This document shows, piece after piece, positions 18,901 through 26,549 of a stretch of DNA of 64,000 nucleotides (positions are counted from its first letter, which is position 1; every line of letters begins with the position of its first letter). The notes beneath the pieces are model-generated. The model had not been told where the DNA came from. It ran no database searches and saw only the letters and a list, made by a program, of their open reading frames with translations. Both the position numbers and the translations under genes were made by a program. Location of the stretch: NCBI RefSeq assembly GCF_008727775.1, contig NZ_CP044232.1, positions 3,534,001 to 3,598,000 on the forward strand. The letters run 5' to 3'. This DNA comes from Microbacterium lushaniae. Lineage in GTDB: Bacteria; Actinomycetota; Actinomycetes; Actinomycetales; Microbacteriaceae.

Positions 18901-19415
18901 GAGCCCCGAACGTCGCCGGTCGTCGCCTCGACTTGGCTCTGTTGGCCCCCGAAGGAGACTCGGCTCTCGGCTGCCATGGCAGCGATGACCGCCGTCTTGA
19001 GCTCGTCCATCCGGCCGGCCGGCTCACCAGCTTGGAGCGCGCGCAGGAGAATCTCCGCACAGTCGAGTGCGCGATAGGTTTCAGCGGTCGAGAACTCCTC
19101 GTTGTGCGCCCGCTTGTTCCGCACATTGCGAAGTTCGCTCGCACAGTTTTGGGCCTGCCGGTTGAGGAGGCTTGCAAACGGGTACCCGATGGAGCCGAAC
19201 GATTCGGTGAACGCCCGAAGGATCAACGAAAGGTCCCTGGGGTTGTAGCGGGCGTATGCACGTCCGGCCTGGTTGTCCTTGTGTCGGATGATGTCTGTCC
19301 AGTCCGCGACCGAGGGCGCGAGCTCGTGGAACCGCGAAGCAACGTGCGGCTCCAGCCCATCGCTCAGGATGATGAGCGCCTTCTCGATCTGCGCTCGTGC
19401 ATCAAATGCGGACAT
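12933..19415 (-). CDS. Giant HEPN-DUF4011-SF1 helicase-nuclease defence protein
   Basis: This 2160-residue protein has five recognisable parts. First is an N-terminal Swt1-like HEPN domain (about 1-125) with the RNase motif R-x4-H at Arg99-His104. Second is the DUF4011 block at about 575 (VAQWKNALLDLSLRNRLINY). Third is an SF1/Dna2-like helicase with Walker A GPPGTGKS (about 880), Walker B VVFDEASQI (about 1505), SWHYRSQDE (about 1585) and NVAITRARR (about 1750). Fourth is a restriction-endonuclease-like domain of the MTES_1575 type (about 1805-1900, FRVDISIADA). Fifth is a C-terminal DUF3320 block (about 1990 on). Proteins of this design are found in defence islands as single-gene systems; the name Hhe has been used in defence-system catalogues, from memory. 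GAGGAG precedes the ATG. It is the last gene of the hsd operon. Confidence 0.88.
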   Translation of the reverse strand: MSAFDARAQIEKALIILSDGLEPHVASRFHELAPSVADWTDIIRHKDNQAGRAYARYNPRDLSLILRAFTESFGSIGYPFASLLNRQAQNCASELRNVRNKRAHNEEFSTAETYRALDCAEILLRALQAGEPAGRMDELKTAVIAAMAAESRVSFGGQQSQVEATTGDVRGSGEDAHASKSDVDPPVFAELIPMVPRATAHISVSSLPILSYAHARNSIAIVDEVTIDYRGEEMRGASVEVEAICRLGSLGDPKVVIVDLDGTRPVTLRNADLVLDPARMLTVEHPTQGVVRVTLRDAAGAVITYQDAEVEVLAANQWRANPPQLGVELLASFVQPNSPAIAPLLVQASDLLQAKTGNPDLDGYQQVSRERVDAIVEAIYESMRARDIRYAEPPASWGLEGQKVRTPAEVLEGRLGTCLDTTVTLAAALEEAGINSTLWLTSGHIFLGYWRDDASLDGPAQMDAAEAVNYVGIGQIEVVETTFLTGGATSKPFADARRHHHTTTLAGDASAVLGITDVKQARLARIYPLPSRVVGEAGDVQVVEYAIAPTPAALHYTPSADAIAGGVARDVPPRVAQWKNALLDLSLRNRLINYGDKSGYPVAVPQPSLAAFEDMVNNGTAVTLVPNDRIPTVDGSRGIRYGQDLPETARAGMLAERKQVFVGVTEATYVPRLRALAYKARTIVEETGANNLYLAFGMLRWTFNDRELRSPLVLIPVTLESVGGGKTFRLRVDEAGESTPNYCLLEKLRLSFGLIIPGLANPAKDESGIDLPAAFAATRQALAAARLSFTVEDTVDLSILQFAKYRLWKDLDENWTEFAGNPLVNHLIQTPTAEFVDPVPEQPDVDLDALSNAVPVPADSSQLQAVAEAEAGRTFVLEGPPGTGKSQTITNLLAHSLANGKRVLFVAEKRAALDVVKSRLDAVGLGPFSLDLHDKGARPAAMRAQIRAAIDAVARPDGAALKADRETAATSRGSLKRYAQRLHEPNAAGLSMYSARAQLLASAGGIEALAIPATLVAATSEEQFESLRDTLRTLPETADLAHPAPLHPWGFVTATAVNPIDTKALHSAAREFDAALSDVLARQADMELLTHASTPAHLDRWASLAKAPRYPLDAIDDVHARNTAGEITALQGRLNASNVERTWFASVGPEALDGDVRAVYQSAVAADASGFFGRRKRQRAALAGFGPALRTDARSFPAREVTPLTAEVVRAADEVDSLRSALSALPLPLVSPQWNPYLREGIEHAKTTLEWAAWLGSQLAAGGDSAELRSALRRYYSGTPADPDLAAALGRLATAWRALAGTSGIADSLADGAGVFSAWAGDKPFFEAWRVTAGARNLVTTEPVSLDRWIAFQRNLEPLLRFGLSDAHAALLTGAVPADLATLAFDKGIALASIAERADSQAMAAFDVHAHNRSIDRFTSSAAAIRNALPKWIPAEIMARRRIDPAYEGGMMGELKRQLARQRGGMSVRSLFKHYGDLITQIAPCVLMSPESVARFFPAKAKMFDIVVFDEASQIRVADAVGAMGRGASVVVVGDSKQMPPSSFAEASGDIDADASSVADTVADEESILTECVQARVPRQWLSWHYRSQDEALITFSNHAYYDSRLSSFPAPWPVTGSAGNTDHGISLVRVDGRFNRSGRGKELRTNRAEAEAIVREVAQRFNASKDETPSLGIITFNAQQRALIETLLREAPDARIAQALDERDGLFVKNLENVQGDERDTILFSVAFSANDRGIIPLNFGPLSRAGGERRLNVAITRARRQVILFASFDPSELRAEETASVGIKHLKGYLELAGSGVESTTDSAHRERLIDRHRDEIADELRYRGFAVQTDIGLSEFRVDISIADAAEPDQPLVAVLLDGESWRARRTVADRDGLPVEVLKGLMKWPGVERVWLPEWLQQRDETLARLTTAVVNAGATLRRAKTAAPTPASSTVIRPAESSIPAHAEDPMTLRAKPTQVASGPTGAVLRHPRLRQYTEWEPKRFGTKETLDRLPGAVAADQVRSVLGEIIQKEGPIHKTRLARLAAESFGLNRLAPARAEAILRCLPPEYVRLSDQWCAWPAGIDPLAWRDVRRSQPGDGRNLDHVPLVEIANAMAVVAELGGGMSEDELKRQALALFGGKRLTEGVSARLAAGLQRGLDTGRIERDERGMFRAVHGL

Positions 19416-19516
19416 CGCGCTCCTCGTTGAATCTATGCACAGCCATCCCCGGTCCCGGCCCCGCGGCCCAGCAGTCGCTGAACCGTCGTATTACCCTCGC
19501 TCCGCCCACCGACTGT

Positions 19517-21397
19517 CTAGCTCTTCGTGTTCTTCAGGTGACGACCGATGTAGCCGATGTAGATCTTGCCGGTGCGTGCTGTGTCATCGAAGTAATGCAT
19601 GCGTGGTGCGAACGAATCCCGCCACGTTGGCTTGAAGTGCGCGTCCATCAGCACCTTGCCAGTGTTCGATACCTCCTGCGGGACCGGAAGCACTCGCTCC
19701 GCACGCCACTCCGGGCGATTCAGCACGGAATCGCTTTCAGTGGGGGCATGTCGATCGGGCGGGCACTTATGCCCGTCGAGCGCGTCCGCTTTGAGATACG
19801 CATGCAGCCCGCTCGTGATCCTCCCATCGACCTTTCCTTCCGCATAGTCGTACAGGACATGGATGTAGTCCCAGAACGCATACGCGTACCGCGGGGTCTT
19901 CTCTCGCACGTCGATCTCCAGTGCCCTGTCGACATCTCCGGTGAACACGACGCGGGAAACCGCTAGGTGCGCCTCGTCTCCAGGCGTAATACGTGCGATG
20001 AGTTCCGCGATGTCGTATGGCGGGTTCCAGATCGACTCGACCGGCTCCACGTGCGTTTGTGTAGCCAGATCAGCCTCGACGAGGCGACGTCGGAGAATCT
20101 GCACTTCACGCTCGAGACTCCGAAGTTGCTCGTCCGAGACAGCGAGGTCGAACGAAAGCTCCTCGGCGCTGGACCGGAGCTCACGAAGCTCGGCGTCCTT
20201 CATCTCGATGTCGGCGATGGCACCGTCGATTTGCTCGGTGGCAACGGATAGCTCCGCTGCGGATGCTGTGAGCAGACTGTCTAGTCTCTCGACGGCCACC
20301 TCACTCACCTTTTCGGAGCCGATCCACCGCTTCAGCAGCGCCCTGAGCCGGGTCATCAACCCGGGCTCGATGGCTGCTTCCCGGTTTCGTTCCAGGGACG
20401 ATGGAACTTCGTCAAGAGTTGGCTCCGGCACCGACGACGGGGTCGGTTGGGCGATCCGCCGGCGGACTTCCTGAGCACGCTCACTGACGAGATCGGCGCG
20501 GGCCAGAATTTCGAGGGAGCGACGCACATCTGGGGGAAGGTCCCGCTGGATGAAGCGAAGGCGTGTCGATTCCGCGTGCCTGTTCACGAGCGGGGTCGCC
20601 ACGCGGGTCCCGTCGATGGCACGCGCCAATGTGGCGGGACCGAGCATCCGATGTCGGATCGAGTCCGCGGCCGAGTCGAGGTCCACTTGCGGCGCGAAGG
20701 TACGAACGACACCTCGCTCAACGCGATGTGACGGCGGTAGACGCATCGCTAGGAGCTCCGTCGCCTCTGGATCCATCACGAACGTGGTTGCCACTCCCAC
20801 GCTCTGCTTCGTCAGACTGGTGACGATCTGGCGCCAACGATCTAGATGCGCTCCATCCAGAGCCGGCGCGACGATGACGCTGGCGGTTCGTGCCGGATCC
20901 ACGATCGACTGCCACACTTCTTCGATGTCAGAGGAACGGATCACCAGGGGAACCCCGTATAGAGGGGTGTCCCCGTCCCTCGTGTTGGTGGTTTCGAGAA
21001 TCTGCCGCGCGAGCCGAGGCGTGTCCACCCTTGTGACTGCCGTTGGGGTGGGGACGTCGTCGACACCGGCTTCGATCACTAGCGACTGTGTATAGCGGCG
21101 CGCCTGCGGGGCTGAGATCGCATAGAGGGACACCGTCCAAACTCCATGCCGGTTCTGCTCGCGGAGACGATAGAGCCTCCTCCGACTCTGGTCGAGACTC
21201 TCCGCTGCATGCACGACCACAAGTTCTGAGCCACCACCGAGATCATGCACCCCCGGCCCATCCCAGTCGGCCAGCTCCGCCGCGCTGCTCCTGCGGTTCT
21301 TCTTCTCGCTGAGCCACGACCGAAGTTGTGATTCCGCGACCGCAACCGCGTCCTCATCTGGTGCCAGACACAGGATTGCGCGATATCCAATTGCCAC
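19517..21397 (-). CDS. Coiled-coil protein of unknown function in the hsd operon
   Basis: I do not recognise this 626-residue protein. The first 330 residues look like an alpha/beta domain (YGVPLVIRSSDIEEVW, SVIVAPALDG). Residues about 370-446 are a heptad-rich coiled coil (IADIEMKDAELRELRSSAEE, LRSLEREVQILRRRLVE). The last 170 residues form a compact domain that contains PRYAYAFWDYIHVLYDYAEGK and ends GYIGRHLKNTK. I start at the GTG at 21397, six bases after GGGGGA. It lies 38 bp after hsdR and 101 bp before the giant helicase gene, so it is probably co-expressed with both. A sensor or adaptor for one of them is a guess. Confidence 0.75.
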   Translation of the reverse strand: MAIGYRAILCLAPDEDAVAVAESQLRSWLSEKKNRRSSAAELADWDGPGVHDLGGGSELVVVHAAESLDQSRRRLYRLREQNRHGVWTVSLYAISAPQARRYTQSLVIEAGVDDVPTPTAVTRVDTPRLARQILETTNTRDGDTPLYGVPLVIRSSDIEEVWQSIVDPARTASVIVAPALDGAHLDRWRQIVTSLTKQSVGVATTFVMDPEATELLAMRLPPSHRVERGVVRTFAPQVDLDSAADSIRHRMLGPATLARAIDGTRVATPLVNRHAESTRLRFIQRDLPPDVRRSLEILARADLVSERAQEVRRRIAQPTPSSVPEPTLDEVPSSLERNREAAIEPGLMTRLRALLKRWIGSEKVSEVAVERLDSLLTASAAELSVATEQIDGAIADIEMKDAELRELRSSAEELSFDLAVSDEQLRSLEREVQILRRRLVEADLATQTHVEPVESIWNPPYDIAELIARITPGDEAHLAVSRVVFTGDVDRALEIDVREKTPRYAYAFWDYIHVLYDYAEGKVDGRITSGLHAYLKADALDGHKCPPDRHAPTESDSVLNRPEWRAERVLPVPQEVSNTGKVLMDAHFKPTWRDSFAPRMHYFDDTARTGKIYIGYIGRHLKNTKS

Positions 21398-21435
21398 TTC
21401 ACGTCCCCCAATGTGTCTGCAGGCGAGGGCCCCGC

Positions 21436-24400
21436 CTACCGCCCACGCTCGTCCGCGTAACGCGGCGCCATCGCTTCCATCTGTTCCATCACGAGCTTGA
21501 TCGCCTCTGGCTGCTTGTCGGGCGGGTACTTGTACTTCACGAGCAGCCGCTTGATCGACGACCGCAGCTTCGCCCGAACGTCGTCGCGCACGGTCCAGTC
21601 GGTGCGCACGTCGCGTCGCATCACGGCCACGAGCTCTCGCGCGATCTCCGCCAGCACGTCGTCGCCGTGCACGTCGACGGCCGACTCGTTCGCGGCGACG
21701 GCGTCGTAGAAGGCGAGCTCGTCGTTCGACAGCGGCGGCGAGAAGTGCGAACCGCGGGATGCCTCCGCGGCGACATCCTTGGCGAGTTCGACGAGCTCGG
21801 CGATGACCTCGGCCGAGGTGAGCTGCTGGTTCGTGTAGCGGTTCATGATCTCGGCGATCCGCTCCGAAAACGCCCGCTGGCGGACGATGTTCCCGTGCGT
21901 GACCGTAGAGCCGGCGTCGGCCAGCGACTTCCGCAGCGCCTCGATGGCGAGGTGCGGGTTGGGCGCCGACTGCGCCTTCGCGAGATACTCCGGCCCCAAG
22001 TCGTCGAGGGCGAGACGCGGCAGGCCGGCCGCCTCGTAGATGTCGAGCACATCCCCCGGCGCGATCGAATCGGCGACCAGGGAGCTCAGCAGCCGCGAGA
22101 TCTCCTCGGGGATCGGCTCGTCCCGCGCCTGCCGATCGGCGGCGTCGTACTTCGCCATCCACACGCGCACTTCTTCGTAGAAGGCGATCTCGTCGTGCAG
22201 CTCCGCGAGTCCGTCACGGCCGGATGCCAGGGCCCACGCCCGCGCCAGCCGCGCGGCCGCCGACCGGAACCGCGACGAGAGTCGCTCCGGCCCGAGCTCT
22301 TCAGCATTGAGCGGGTTCGTTGGCTTGCGCAGGAAGTCCGTCGTCTGGGTGGCCGCGTCCCGCCACGCGCGGGAGCCGCCCTTCGCAGCGGTCGCCCGCC
22401 AGTCGCAGTCGGCGAGCATCTCGCGGATCTGCGCCACGAGTTCCGTGGCGATGGCGACCGCCTCATCGACGTCCCGACCCACCGGCATGTTCGCCTGGTC
22501 CGTGGCCGTGTACTCGGAGAGGGCCTGAGCGAGGTTGTCGGCGAGCGGCGCGTACGCCACAAGCAGGCCGTCCTGCTTGCCGCGGAACGTCCGGTTCACG
22601 CGCGCCAGCGTCTGCATGAGCAACGCGCCCTTCAGCGGCCGATCGAGGTAGAGCGTGTGCAGGGGCGGCGCGTCGAACCCGGTGAGCATCATGTCCTTGA
22701 CGATCACCAGTTCGAGCTTGTCATCGGCATCCTTCAGCCGCGCCTTGATGGCCTTGTTCTCCGAGTTGCGGCGCACGTGGTCGCTCACCGGCGGCTGGTC
22801 GGTCGCCGATCCGGAGTAGACGACCTTGACCCGTCCGGCATCCAGTGCGTCGGAGTGCCAGTCGGGGCGGAGCGCGATGATCGCGTCGTAGAGCCGCGCG
22901 CAGATCTCGCGGGTGCCGCCCACGATGAGCGCCTTGCCCGGCGACTGCACGAACTCCTTCATGCGCTCGCGGCGTTCCTCCCAGTGCCGCACCAGATCGG
23001 CGGCGAGCGCCTCGATGCGCTCCGGTGCGCCGTAGACCGCGTTCACAACGGCGACGGAGGCCTCCAGCCGCGCCCGCTCGGTGTCGTCGAGGCCGACTGT
23101 GACCTCGTCGGCGACGCGGTCGATGTCCTCCTGCGCCACCCCGTCGGCGAACGACACCTTGATGAGCCGCGGCTCGAAGTACACCGGGACGGTCGCCCCG
23201 TCCTCGACGGCGCGGCTGAGGTCGTAGATGTCGATGTAATCGCCGAAGACGGCGCGGGTGTCGCGCTCGGCGAACGAGATCGGCGTGCCCGTGAAGGCGA
23301 TGAGCGTCGCGTTCGGCAGCGCGTCGCGCAGGTGTCGCGCGTAGCCGTCGAGATCGTCGTAGTGACTGCGGTGCGCCTCGTCGACGACGACGATCACGTT
23401 GCGGCGGTCGGTGAGGAGCGGATGCTGCCTGCCGGCCAGCTTCTCGGACTCGGTCAGGCCGAACTTCTGCAGCGTGGTGAAGTAGATGCCGCCCGTGATG
23501 CGATTGCTCAGCTCGTCACGCAACTGGGCGCGCTCGCGCACCTGCACGGGCTTCTCCGCGAGCAGCAGACTCTGGTCGAAGGTCTGGAACAGCTGCCCGT
23601 CGAGCTCGGTGCGGTCGGTGACGACGATGACCGTGGGGTTCTTGAGCTTCGGATGCCGCGACACGAGGTTCGTGTACAGCTCCATCTCCATGGACTTGCC
23701 CGACCCCTGCGTGTGCCACACGACGCCGGCCTTGCCGTTGGTCTCGACCGCCTGCACCGTCGAGCCGACGGCCTTCGTGACGGCAAAGTACTGGTGCGGC
23801 TTGGCGATCCGCTTGGTGAGCCCGTCGGCACTCTCGTCGAACGCGGTGAAGTTGCGGGCGAGCTGGAGGAAGCGCTCCTGGTTGTAAAGGCCGTTGAGCG
23901 CGTCGTCGATGGGCTGGACCGATGCGCCATCCTCGAAGCGCGGTTGCGCGAGGGGCGCACCGTCGTCGTCGACGTTCCACGGGGCGAAGTGGTTCAGCGG
24001 GGTGAACGGCGTCCCGTACTTGGCATCCAGGCCGTCGCTCGCGAGCGTGAGCACGCAGAACCGGAACGCCATCGCGAACTCGCGCAGGTAGGTCTGCAGC
24101 TGCGCGTGGGCAGGGGCGACCCCGGTGGATGCCGACCCCGCACGCTTCAGCTCGAGGATGCTCAGCGGCATCCCGTTGACGAACAGCACGATGTCGAACC
24201 GCCGGTGCAGGTCGCCCCGGCGGAGGGTCACCTGGTTCACGGCGAGCCAGTCGTTCTCGGCGGGATCAGTGCTCAGCACACGCAGGCGCGGGCTGTGCTC
24301 CACGCCCTCGGCATCGAGGTAGCTCATCGGGTATCCGCCGACGAGGTACTGATGGATGCGGTGGTTCTCGGTGATCGCGTCCTGCGAGGTGGGCGAGGCG

Positions 24401-24618
24401 ATCTCGGCCGCCGCCTGTTGCAGGTAGTGCGCCGGGACGCCCGGGTTCAGTCGGCGCAGCGCGTCGAGCAGGCGAGGACGGATGAGGAGGTCGTCCCAGG
24501 TATCGCGCTCACCGGTGCCCGGTGCGATGTCCTCACCACGCAGCGGCCGCCAGTCGAGCGGCTCGGCGAGGAGGTCGAGCGCATCCTGCTCCCAATCGGC
24601 CTCGGTCAGGGTGCTCAC
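21436..24618 (-). CDS. hsdR: Type I restriction enzyme, HsdR subunit
   Basis: The 1060-residue motor/nuclease subunit. Near the N terminus is the PD-(D/E)xK nuclease (FDIVLFVNG, Asp142; LELK, Glu156 and Lys158). The SF2 translocase follows, with TQGSGKS (303-309), VVVDEAHRSHY (DEAH 413-416) and FTGTPI. A helical C-terminal region binds the methylase core. It would cleave unmodified DNA after translocation, but only as part of HsdR2M2S1. The GTG start overlaps the GTPase stop (GTGA) and has GGAGG upstream. Since hsdM is truncated here, the enzyme is probably not functional unless another HsdM supplies the core. Confidence 0.95.
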   Translation of the reverse strand: MSTLTEADWEQDALDLLAEPLDWRPLRGEDIAPGTGERDTWDDLLIRPRLLDALRRLNPGVPAHYLQQAAAEIASPTSQDAITENHRIHQYLVGGYPMSYLDAEGVEHSPRLRVLSTDPAENDWLAVNQVTLRRGDLHRRFDIVLFVNGMPLSILELKRAGSASTGVAPAHAQLQTYLREFAMAFRFCVLTLASDGLDAKYGTPFTPLNHFAPWNVDDDGAPLAQPRFEDGASVQPIDDALNGLYNQERFLQLARNFTAFDESADGLTKRIAKPHQYFAVTKAVGSTVQAVETNGKAGVVWHTQGSGKSMEMELYTNLVSRHPKLKNPTVIVVTDRTELDGQLFQTFDQSLLLAEKPVQVRERAQLRDELSNRITGGIYFTTLQKFGLTESEKLAGRQHPLLTDRRNVIVVVDEAHRSHYDDLDGYARHLRDALPNATLIAFTGTPISFAERDTRAVFGDYIDIYDLSRAVEDGATVPVYFEPRLIKVSFADGVAQEDIDRVADEVTVGLDDTERARLEASVAVVNAVYGAPERIEALAADLVRHWEERRERMKEFVQSPGKALIVGGTREICARLYDAIIALRPDWHSDALDAGRVKVVYSGSATDQPPVSDHVRRNSENKAIKARLKDADDKLELVIVKDMMLTGFDAPPLHTLYLDRPLKGALLMQTLARVNRTFRGKQDGLLVAYAPLADNLAQALSEYTATDQANMPVGRDVDEAVAIATELVAQIREMLADCDWRATAAKGGSRAWRDAATQTTDFLRKPTNPLNAEELGPERLSSRFRSAAARLARAWALASGRDGLAELHDEIAFYEEVRVWMAKYDAADRQARDEPIPEEISRLLSSLVADSIAPGDVLDIYEAAGLPRLALDDLGPEYLAKAQSAPNPHLAIEALRKSLADAGSTVTHGNIVRQRAFSERIAEIMNRYTNQQLTSAEVIAELVELAKDVAAEASRGSHFSPPLSNDELAFYDAVAANESAVDVHGDDVLAEIARELVAVMRRDVRTDWTVRDDVRAKLRSSIKRLLVKYKYPPDKQPEAIKLVMEQMEAMAPRYADERGR

Positions 24619-25805
24619 CGACCGCCTCCCGCGCCACCGGCGGCCTTTTCGATCGTCATCTTGCGGATGATGTCGAGGAATCCAGGAGCGTAATCGCCCC
24701 ACGATTCGGACACCTTGGCGATATCGAGCTTGCCCGTGTGCACCTGCTCGCAGAGACGCATCCAGCCTTCGCCCGTCGCCACGGTCAGCGCAAAGGCGAC
24801 GGAGGCTCCGATGACGCTGCCGGCGCCCGGGATGAACTTGAAGGCGCTCCTGGCCAGGGCCTGCCCGGTGAACTGCACGCCCAGCTGAGCAATGGCCCCC
24901 GCCGACATCATCGTCTTCATCTCCAGGTCGTAGATCGCGGCGATCCGGCCCATCATTCCGAGCTGGATCGGCGCGAGCGCCACGGCGTCCGCCACCGGAA
25001 TCGGAACCGCGGCTGCAGCAGCTGCGGCCGTCGCGGCTGCTGTGATGACGGGTCGGGCGAGCTCCCGCTTCCAGGGGAGGTTGAGGCGCTGCGCGATGCG
25101 AAAGGCATCCTGATCGTTCTCGGGCGACAGGGCGAGGGTCTCCGCAACGAGCTCACCGAGTCCATGCCCCTTGCCTTTCCCATGCCGATCCGTGGTGGAG
25201 GTCAGGATGACCCGCTCATACGGGATGGCGAGCGGCTCTCCACGCTCGTCGACCGGCTGTTCGAGCCACTCGACGAACTCCTTCAGGGCGTGCGCAACGT
25301 CGCGCTTTCCCGTGATGGGGTTCTTCGTCCAGTCAACCTTGGTGAGCACGAGGACCACGGGCAGACCCTGCGCATCGAGTTCGCGGATCATGTCGATCTC
25401 GGGCTGCTGCAGCCTTGCCGAGGAGGCGTTGACGCAGTACCACACGACTGAGATCTGCTCGTTCGCGGGTCTTTCCGAGATGATCTTCAGGTGGCCGCGC
25501 AGCTGTACCGCGGGCGACAGCTTCGACCCGATCTCGAAGCCTTCGACGTCCCAGATGCCGAGGGACTCATCGTGGTAGTACTGCACCCCACGGGTGACCG
25601 GCAGCCCGGTGCCGACCTTCGCCCAATCGCGGCCGAACACCGCGTTCACAAGGGAGGACTTGCCCACCCCGGAGCTGCCGATGATGGCGAGGTTGAAGCG
25701 TCCGTAGCGCGACTTCGCCTCAGCGCGGGCGTCTAGGAAGGGTTTCTCGTCGAGCGGGGGTGTCGGGGTGCTCTCGGTGGGCTTGGCTGTCGGTTCGGTG
25801 GTCAT
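24615..25805 (-). CDS. Dynamin/IRG-like GTPase with DUF697-like membrane region
   Basis: A 396-residue P-loop GTPase: G1 GSSGVGKS (43-50), G3 DVEG (86-89), G4 TKVD (155-158). After the G domain comes an Ala-rich hydrophobic stretch (VPIPVADAVALAPIQLGMM, then FIPGAGSVIGASVAFALTV), as in DUF697/YcjF-type GTPases that touch membranes. It sits between the DUF4230 gene (27 bp gap) and hsdR (4-base overlap), inside the restriction operon, which is unusual. It may couple a membrane event to defence, or simply be operon cargo. GTP use is supported by motifs, the role is inferred. Confidence 0.85.
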   Translation of the reverse strand: MTTEPTAKPTESTPTPPLDEKPFLDARAEAKSRYGRFNLAIIGSSGVGKSSLVNAVFGRDWAKVGTGLPVTRGVQYYHDESLGIWDVEGFEIGSKLSPAVQLRGHLKIISERPANEQISVVWYCVNASSARLQQPEIDMIRELDAQGLPVVLVLTKVDWTKNPITGKRDVAHALKEFVEWLEQPVDERGEPLAIPYERVILTSTTDRHGKGKGHGLGELVAETLALSPENDQDAFRIAQRLNLPWKRELARPVITAAATAAAAAAAVPIPVADAVALAPIQLGMMGRIAAIYDLEMKTMMSAGAIAQLGVQFTGQALARSAFKFIPGAGSVIGASVAFALTVATGEGWMRLCEQVHTGKLDIAKVSESWGDYAPGFLDIIRKMTIEKAAGGAGGGR

Positions 25806-25832
25806 GGCTCTCTCGTTCCTCTGCAGTGAGGC

Positions 25833-26489
25833 TCAGTTGGCGGCGAACTCGAAGGTGAGCACGACGTCGGGGTCAATGCTGGAGACGATGCGCTCGTAGA
25901 ACGTCGTCGCCTGCACCTCGAGCAGCGGGCGGACGCCCTCAAGGTGCTCGGAGATGACCTCCTCGGTCAGGATCTCCTCGACGGCGGCGATGGTGTCGAT
26001 CTGCGGCGTCGTCCAGCTGAGGATCCCGTTGGACTCGGTCGCCACGCTGAACTCGGGGTTCTCGTAACCGAGGAAGACGAAGTCGGGGATCGACACGGTG
26101 TACTGCTTGTCGCCGGTCGGCTCGATCCGCACGTCCTGACCTTCGATGCCGAACTTCGCGTCGAAGTCGTACTGGATGAACATCTCCCGGTCACTGAAGG
26201 GGATGTCGAACCACCCGAAGAAGTCCTGGTTGTCGCGCTTCGTCTCGAGACCGGTTATGCCCGACGTGACGAGGATCACCTGCTCCTCCGTCGTCAGGGC
26301 TTTCGTGACCTGCACAGAACGTTGCTCTCCGGCGCCGAGGAACTTGCCGACGCTGACGCCGGCGAACCCGGCGCCCACAACGAGCAGGAAGAGTGCGCCC
26401 ACCAGCAATGCCTTCGCCCAGATGGGCGTCCGCCGCGCCGGGCGCGGAGAACGTGTCGTCGCCGGTGCGCGCGCAGTGGTCGCGGTCAT
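25833..26489 (-). CDS. DUF4230-like membrane-anchored protein
   Basis: About 218 residues. A basic Pro/Arg-rich cytoplasmic tail is followed by one transmembrane helix (AKALLVGALFLLVVGAGFAG, about 29-48), then an outside domain that resembles DUF4230 (TEEQVILVTSGITGLETK; then alternating beta strands and a C-terminal FYERIVSSIDPDVVLTFEF). The function of DUF4230 proteins is unknown. I start at the ATG at 26489, nine bases after a G run; an ATG at 26498 is possible. It lies between hsdS and the GTPase gene, so the membrane protein and GTPase may work together. Confidence 0.75.
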   Translation of the reverse strand: MTATTARAPATTRSPRPARRTPIWAKALLVGALFLLVVGAGFAGVSVGKFLGAGEQRSVQVTKALTTEEQVILVTSGITGLETKRDNQDFFGWFDIPFSDREMFIQYDFDAKFGIEGQDVRIEPTGDKQYTVSIPDFVFLGYENPEFSVATESNGILSWTTPQIDTIAAVEEILTEEVISEHLEGVRPLLEVQATTFYERIVSSIDPDVVLTFEFAAN

Positions 26490-26549
26490 ACTCTTCATCC
26501 CCCCGGATGCTGCGTCGGTGCAGCCATGTGAATCTATCCCGCCAGGTGC

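Noticed and set aside
21398..22162. N-terminal extension of the coiled-coil gene to 22162
   Set aside because: The extra 255 residues are Arg/Ala-rich and lie within hsdR. The GTG at 21397 has a ribosome-binding site and marks the change to normal composition.
21328..24693. 1121-codon plus-strand frame opposite hsdR
   Set aside because: The product is Arg/Val/Leu low complexity without motifs; hsdR on the other strand has all motifs of its family.
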